From Robiginitomaculum sp. (lineage in GTDB: Bacteria > Pseudomonadota > Alphaproteobacteria > Caulobacterales > Maricaulaceae), in the NCBI GenBank assembly GCA_021776515.1, contig JAJFFS010000011.1:1-64000 (forward strand): 64,000 bases of DNA, read 5' to 3'. The translations under genes were made by a program, and so were the position numbers. Shown piece by piece: positions 61,242 through 64,000 of this stretch. The notes under the pieces were generated by a model. It was not told where the DNA came from. It did not search any database and saw only the letters and a list, made by a program, of their open reading frames with translations. Position 1 is the first letter of the stretch. Every line of letters starts with the position of its first letter.

Positions 61242-61853
61242 ATGACCCGGTATTTTATATTATTGACAAGCACAATTTATTTTTTGGGGGCAACCATAGC
61301 ACTGGGTGCCGTTGATAAAAGCACATCTTCACCCCTGCAAAGCATATACGATTGTTCCGCCATTGAGGATAACGCCAAACGACTTACTTGCTATGATGAT
61401 GTTGCAGGTCAATTACGTGAGGCAGAGACAGCCGGAGAGATTGTCGCTGTAACAAGCAAAGATATAAAGAGCTTAGAAAAGGAAGCTTTTGGGTTTAATC
61501 TACCCAGTCTGCCAAAATTACGACTTCCTTTTTTTAATAAAGGTAATTCTCAAAAGGGAGAAGGGGTGCTTGAGAATAACGATGAAAAAACAGGCAATAT
61601 CCTGGCGCAAAGCAAGGACGGTGATATAGCCAATATAGAATTTGAAATTGACCGCATTGTAAAACGCGACCATGAAGTTTATTGGTTCTATTTGACCAAT
61701 GGTCAGGTTTGGAAATCAATTGACGGGAAGCATGTTTTTTACTCAAAACATCAAAAGCCTATCGTAGCACAAATACGAAAAGCAGCCATGAGTAGTTTTC
61801 TATTAAGAATCAATGGCAAAGGGCGGGCCATAAGGGTTGTACGCCACCGTTAA
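61242..61853 (+). CDS. Secreted protein with C-terminal NGQVW domain (copy 2)
   Basis: 203 residues. Signal peptide ~1-23. Residues ~36-60 hold YDCSAIEDNAKRLTCYDDVA, a C-x-n-RLxCYD motif also seen in T6SS-associated and other periplasmic proteins. A variable linker follows, then the C-terminal beta domain IEFEIDRIVKRDHEVYWFYL, TNGQVWKSIDGKHVFYSKHQ, VAQIRKAAMSSFLLRINGKG. It matches 54726-55295 in plan. Divergent from oppA and convergent with oppC, with its 3' end 18 bp from the oppC stop. Unknown function; possibly an accessory factor of the peptide/TonB locus. Confidence 0.7.
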   Translation: MTRYFILLTSTIYFLGATIALGAVDKSTSSPLQSIYDCSAIEDNAKRLTCYDDVAGQLREAETAGEIVAVTSKDIKSLEKEAFGFNLPSLPKLRLPFFNKGNSQKGEGVLENNDEKTGNILAQSKDGDIANIEFEIDRIVKRDHEVYWFYLTNGQVWKSIDGKHVFYSKHQKPIVAQIRKAAMSSFLLRINGKGRAIRVVRHR

Positions 61854-61871
61854 GTCATGGCCACAATCAGA

Positions 61872-62801
61872 TTAACGGTCTTTGGGATCAATAGCATCAC
61901 GAAGACCGTCACCAATAAAGTTAAAGCAAAACAGCGTTACCATCATGGCAATGGCGGGAAACATAAGCGTCCAGGGCATGGTCTCCATATCCTGCGCACC
62001 ACTGGCGATCAGCTTGCCAAGCGAGGTCAGCGGCTCCTGAACACCAAGCCCTAAAAAGCTAAGGAAACTTTCTGCCAGTATAACCGAAGGGATAGTCAGG
62101 GTTACATAAACGACGACTGGCCCCAGTACATTAGGTACGATATGGCGGCGAATAATGGTAAAGGGACGCACTCCGGCGGCTTCGGCCGCCTCAATAAACT
62201 CCTTGCCTTTCAAGGCGATGGTCTGCCCGCGCACAATGCGCGCCATGGTCAACCATTCCACTGCGCCAATCGCCACAAAAATAAGCAAAATATTCAGCGC
62301 CGGTTTTCCCGTGGTAAAGTCCTTGAACACAACCATCAAAATAATAACAAAAAAGATAAATGGCATGGCATAAAGTGTATCCACAATACGCATCATCAAC
62401 TCATCAACCTTGCCACCGATATACCCTGCTGTTGCCCCCCAGATAACACCGATAACCAGAGAGACAAACGTAGCCACCACACCCACAGCCAAAGACACTC
62501 TGAGGCCATAAAGAAGGCGCACAAAAAGATCGCGCCCCTGGCTATCCGTGCCAAACACAAACCATTGTTCAGTCGTTGGTGCCTTGCCAACATTAAGCTT
62601 ATAAACATGATCATATTCGTGCGGCCATACCCAGGGTCCAGCTATGGCCAGCACAGTAATTATGGACAGCAGAATAAAGCTGGTAACAGCCGCACGATTA
62701 CGCATAAGGCGTGTCCGGGCATCGTCCCAAAGCGAACGCCCCTGTATGGCAGCCTGCTCCATAAGTTCTTCTTTATGTGCGTTTTGTGATGTGCCAAGCA
62801 T
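61872..62801 (-). CDS. oppC: Oligopeptide ABC transporter permease (OppC/DppC-like)
   Basis: 309 residues from the ATG at 62801 (an overlapping TTG at 62807 is also possible). Six helices; the N-terminal cytoplasmic tail and first helix (RNRAAVTSFILLSIITVLAI), the OppC block FGTDSQGRDLFVRLLYGLRV, then the EAA loop EFIEAAEAAGVRPFTIIRRH contacting the ATPase, and LGLGVQEPLTSLGKLI at the end. The upstream permease stop overlaps or abuts its start, so OppB and OppC are co-translated. Confidence 0.92.
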   Translation of the reverse strand: MLGTSQNAHKEELMEQAAIQGRSLWDDARTRLMRNRAAVTSFILLSIITVLAIAGPWVWPHEYDHVYKLNVGKAPTTEQWFVFGTDSQGRDLFVRLLYGLRVSLAVGVVATFVSLVIGVIWGATAGYIGGKVDELMMRIVDTLYAMPFIFFVIILMVVFKDFTTGKPALNILLIFVAIGAVEWLTMARIVRGQTIALKGKEFIEAAEAAGVRPFTIIRRHIVPNVLGPVVVYVTLTIPSVILAESFLSFLGLGVQEPLTSLGKLIASGAQDMETMPWTLMFPAIAMMVTLFCFNFIGDGLRDAIDPKDR

Positions 62802-62803
62802 AC

Positions 62804-63733
62804 TCAATCGTACCGTACTTTGGGGTCAAGGAAGCCATAAAGAAGGTCTGCAACCAAATTCAAAACTATGATCAATGTGGCGTATAGTATAACGACACCC
62901 ATAACCACGGTGTAATCACGCTGTAATGCCCCCATAACGAACTGGCGGCCGATACCCGGCAGGGCAAAAATTTGCTCGACCACGATAGAGCCGGTCAGAA
63001 GCGCCGCCGTAGCAGGGCCAAGATAACTGATCAGAGGCAAGACAGCCGCACGTAACGCATGACGGATAACAACCGCATAACTAGGCAAGCCTTTGGCATA
63101 GGCGGTACGAATATAATTGGATCGCAATGTTTCAATCATACTGGCACGCATAAGACGCGAAATTATAGCAATTTGTGGCAAAGCCAGCGTAATGACCGGC
63201 AGCAATAAATGCGTGAATGTTATTTGTCCACGATCCAGCCCTGCGGTTGGTAACCAGCCCAGATACAGGCCAAAAATCAGGGCCATAACCGGCCCGGTTA
63301 CAAAGGGCGGAATACTGATCCCGGTCATGGCAAGTCCCATAACAGCATAATCCCCGGACTGGTTTTGCCTGAGCGCCGCAAAACCACCTAAAAGGCTGCC
63401 AATAATAACCGCAAGTGTTATCGCAGAGAGCCCAAGAGTGGCACTGACAGGAAAGCCTTCAGCAATAATATTGCTAACCGTTTTGTCCTTGTATTTCATC
63501 GATGGACCAAGGTCGCCTTTGGATAAATCTTTCAAATAATAACCAAATTGGATGGTAATAGGCTTATCCAGATGAAACTTGGCGGCAAGACGTGCCTTGA
63601 TGGCTTCCGGGATAGGACGTTCCAGATCAAACGGGCTACCCGGCGCAGCGCGCATCAAAAAAAAGGCAAGGGTAATGATAAGAAATACGGTTGGAATCGC
63701 AACAAAAAGCCGACGGAGCAGAAATCCAAACAT
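62804..63733 (-). CDS. oppB: Oligopeptide ABC transporter permease (OppB/DppB-like)
   Basis: 309 residues from the ATG at 63733 (an in-frame start at 63793 has no homology). First helix FGFLLRRLFVAIPTVFLIIT, the OppB/DppB block MRAAPGSPFDLERPIPEAIK, FGYYLKDLSKGDLGPSMKYK, and the EAA loop NYIRTAYAKGLPSYAVVIRH. It ends GFLDPKVRYD, the usual C-terminus. First gene of the permease pair. The 200 bp between it and the next + strand gene should contain both promoters. Confidence 0.93.
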   Translation of the reverse strand: MFGFLLRRLFVAIPTVFLIITLAFFLMRAAPGSPFDLERPIPEAIKARLAAKFHLDKPITIQFGYYLKDLSKGDLGPSMKYKDKTVSNIIAEGFPVSATLGLSAITLAVIIGSLLGGFAALRQNQSGDYAVMGLAMTGISIPPFVTGPVMALIFGLYLGWLPTAGLDRGQITFTHLLLPVITLALPQIAIISRLMRASMIETLRSNYIRTAYAKGLPSYAVVIRHALRAAVLPLISYLGPATAALLTGSIVVEQIFALPGIGRQFVMGALQRDYTVVMGVVILYATLIIVLNLVADLLYGFLDPKVRYD

Positions 63734-63930
63734 GAAACACCGAAAATGAAAATAACCGGGGCGAAACCTTTCATGCGTCCATAAGGCTGTCAACGCGCAG
63801 CCAAAATCTTTGCAGAAGCAATTTCAGTTGCGTCTGCAATGTCGCTCAACCAGACGTGAACGGCAATGTGTTGCGTACACTGCAACGAAAAGGCAGAGTG
63901 TCAGCTGGAATATTATCGGGAACACTGAAT

Positions 63931-64000
63931 ATGCCACGCTTTGGTCATTTTTTTCGACTTTTCATACTGATTACCGCGTTTTTTACGTTTGGCATCACTA
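63931..64000 (+). CDS. Start of a membrane or secreted protein, runs off the window
   Basis: 23 codons visible: MPRFGHFFRLFILITAFFTF then GIT. A basic N-terminus plus hydrophobic stretch suggests a signal peptide or membrane helix. GGGA lies about 10 bases upstream. The frame is open upstream, so the start is provisional and the family unknown. Confidence 0.45.
   Translation, partial: MPRFGHFFRLFILITAFFTFGIT

Overview
The window reads as chromosomal DNA of an alphaproteobacterium of roughly half GC, probably a marine or aquatic lineage in or near Hyphomonadales, Maricaulales, Kordiimonadales or Emcibacterales. The basis is gene order and family content: hrcA-grpE divergent from rph, dnaK-dnaJ-dapB, ftsK-lolA-xthA, a giant NAD-glutamate dehydrogenase, two very large TonB-dependent receptors and several DUF6090-like single-span proteins. 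Species cannot be fixed from the sequence alone.

Layout. 1-1311: an IS3-family end and the 5'-truncated membrane gene it abuts. 1317-6567: adenine/adenosine deaminase, a glycine-zipper envelope protein, an HExxH secreted protein, grpE and hrcA, and rph. 6578-8445: palindromic repeats, one DUF6090-like gene, a ccdAB toxin-antitoxin pair with its operator, and a stub of a DUF6090-like gene. 8476-18402: NAD-GDH, a 32-aa membrane peptide with its own terminator, an AI-2E-type permease, a GFA protein, a ferritin-like diiron protein behind a strong operator-like palindrome, a DUF6265-like protein, and a VOC protein divergent from an HxlR-like regulator. 18734-24590: a complete RND efflux operon (outer-membrane factor, adaptor, pump). 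24690-28444: M13 peptidase, two paralogous membrane proteins coupled to an XRE regulator, and tRNA-Gly(CCC).

28447-39440 is the accessory, repeat-rich stretch. It holds a 37-bp tandem repeat, a TolB-like/TPR protein whose linker is built from repeats, a PIF1-like helicase, a Rac/Rho-like small GTPase with a Tat-type signal peptide and altered catalytic positions, an SDR with a palindromic element inserted in frame, SoxR with a textbook soxbox driving a VOC and a GNAT gene, and a tandem array of four DUF6090-like genes. The array genes are separated by 147-bp cassettes with 14-bp direct repeats at their ends. Each cassette carries an open 54-codon frame coupled by ATGA overlaps to the genes on both sides.

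39583-51263 is core: ftsK, lolA, xthA, dapB, a small membrane protein, dnaJ, dnaK with a heat-shock-type promoter, then an operon of a DJ-1/PfpI protein, alkB and class III alcohol dehydrogenase. 51341-63733 looks devoted to nutrient capture: two large TonB-dependent receptors, two secreted proteins sharing an NGQVW domain, an oligopeptide ABC importer (substrate-binding protein and two permeases) and a decayed DUF3667 gene. A new + strand gene starts at 63931 and runs off the window.

The most unusual items are the exported Rac-like GTPase, the DUF6090-like array with its cassette, and the two genes whose proteins carry translated repeat elements.
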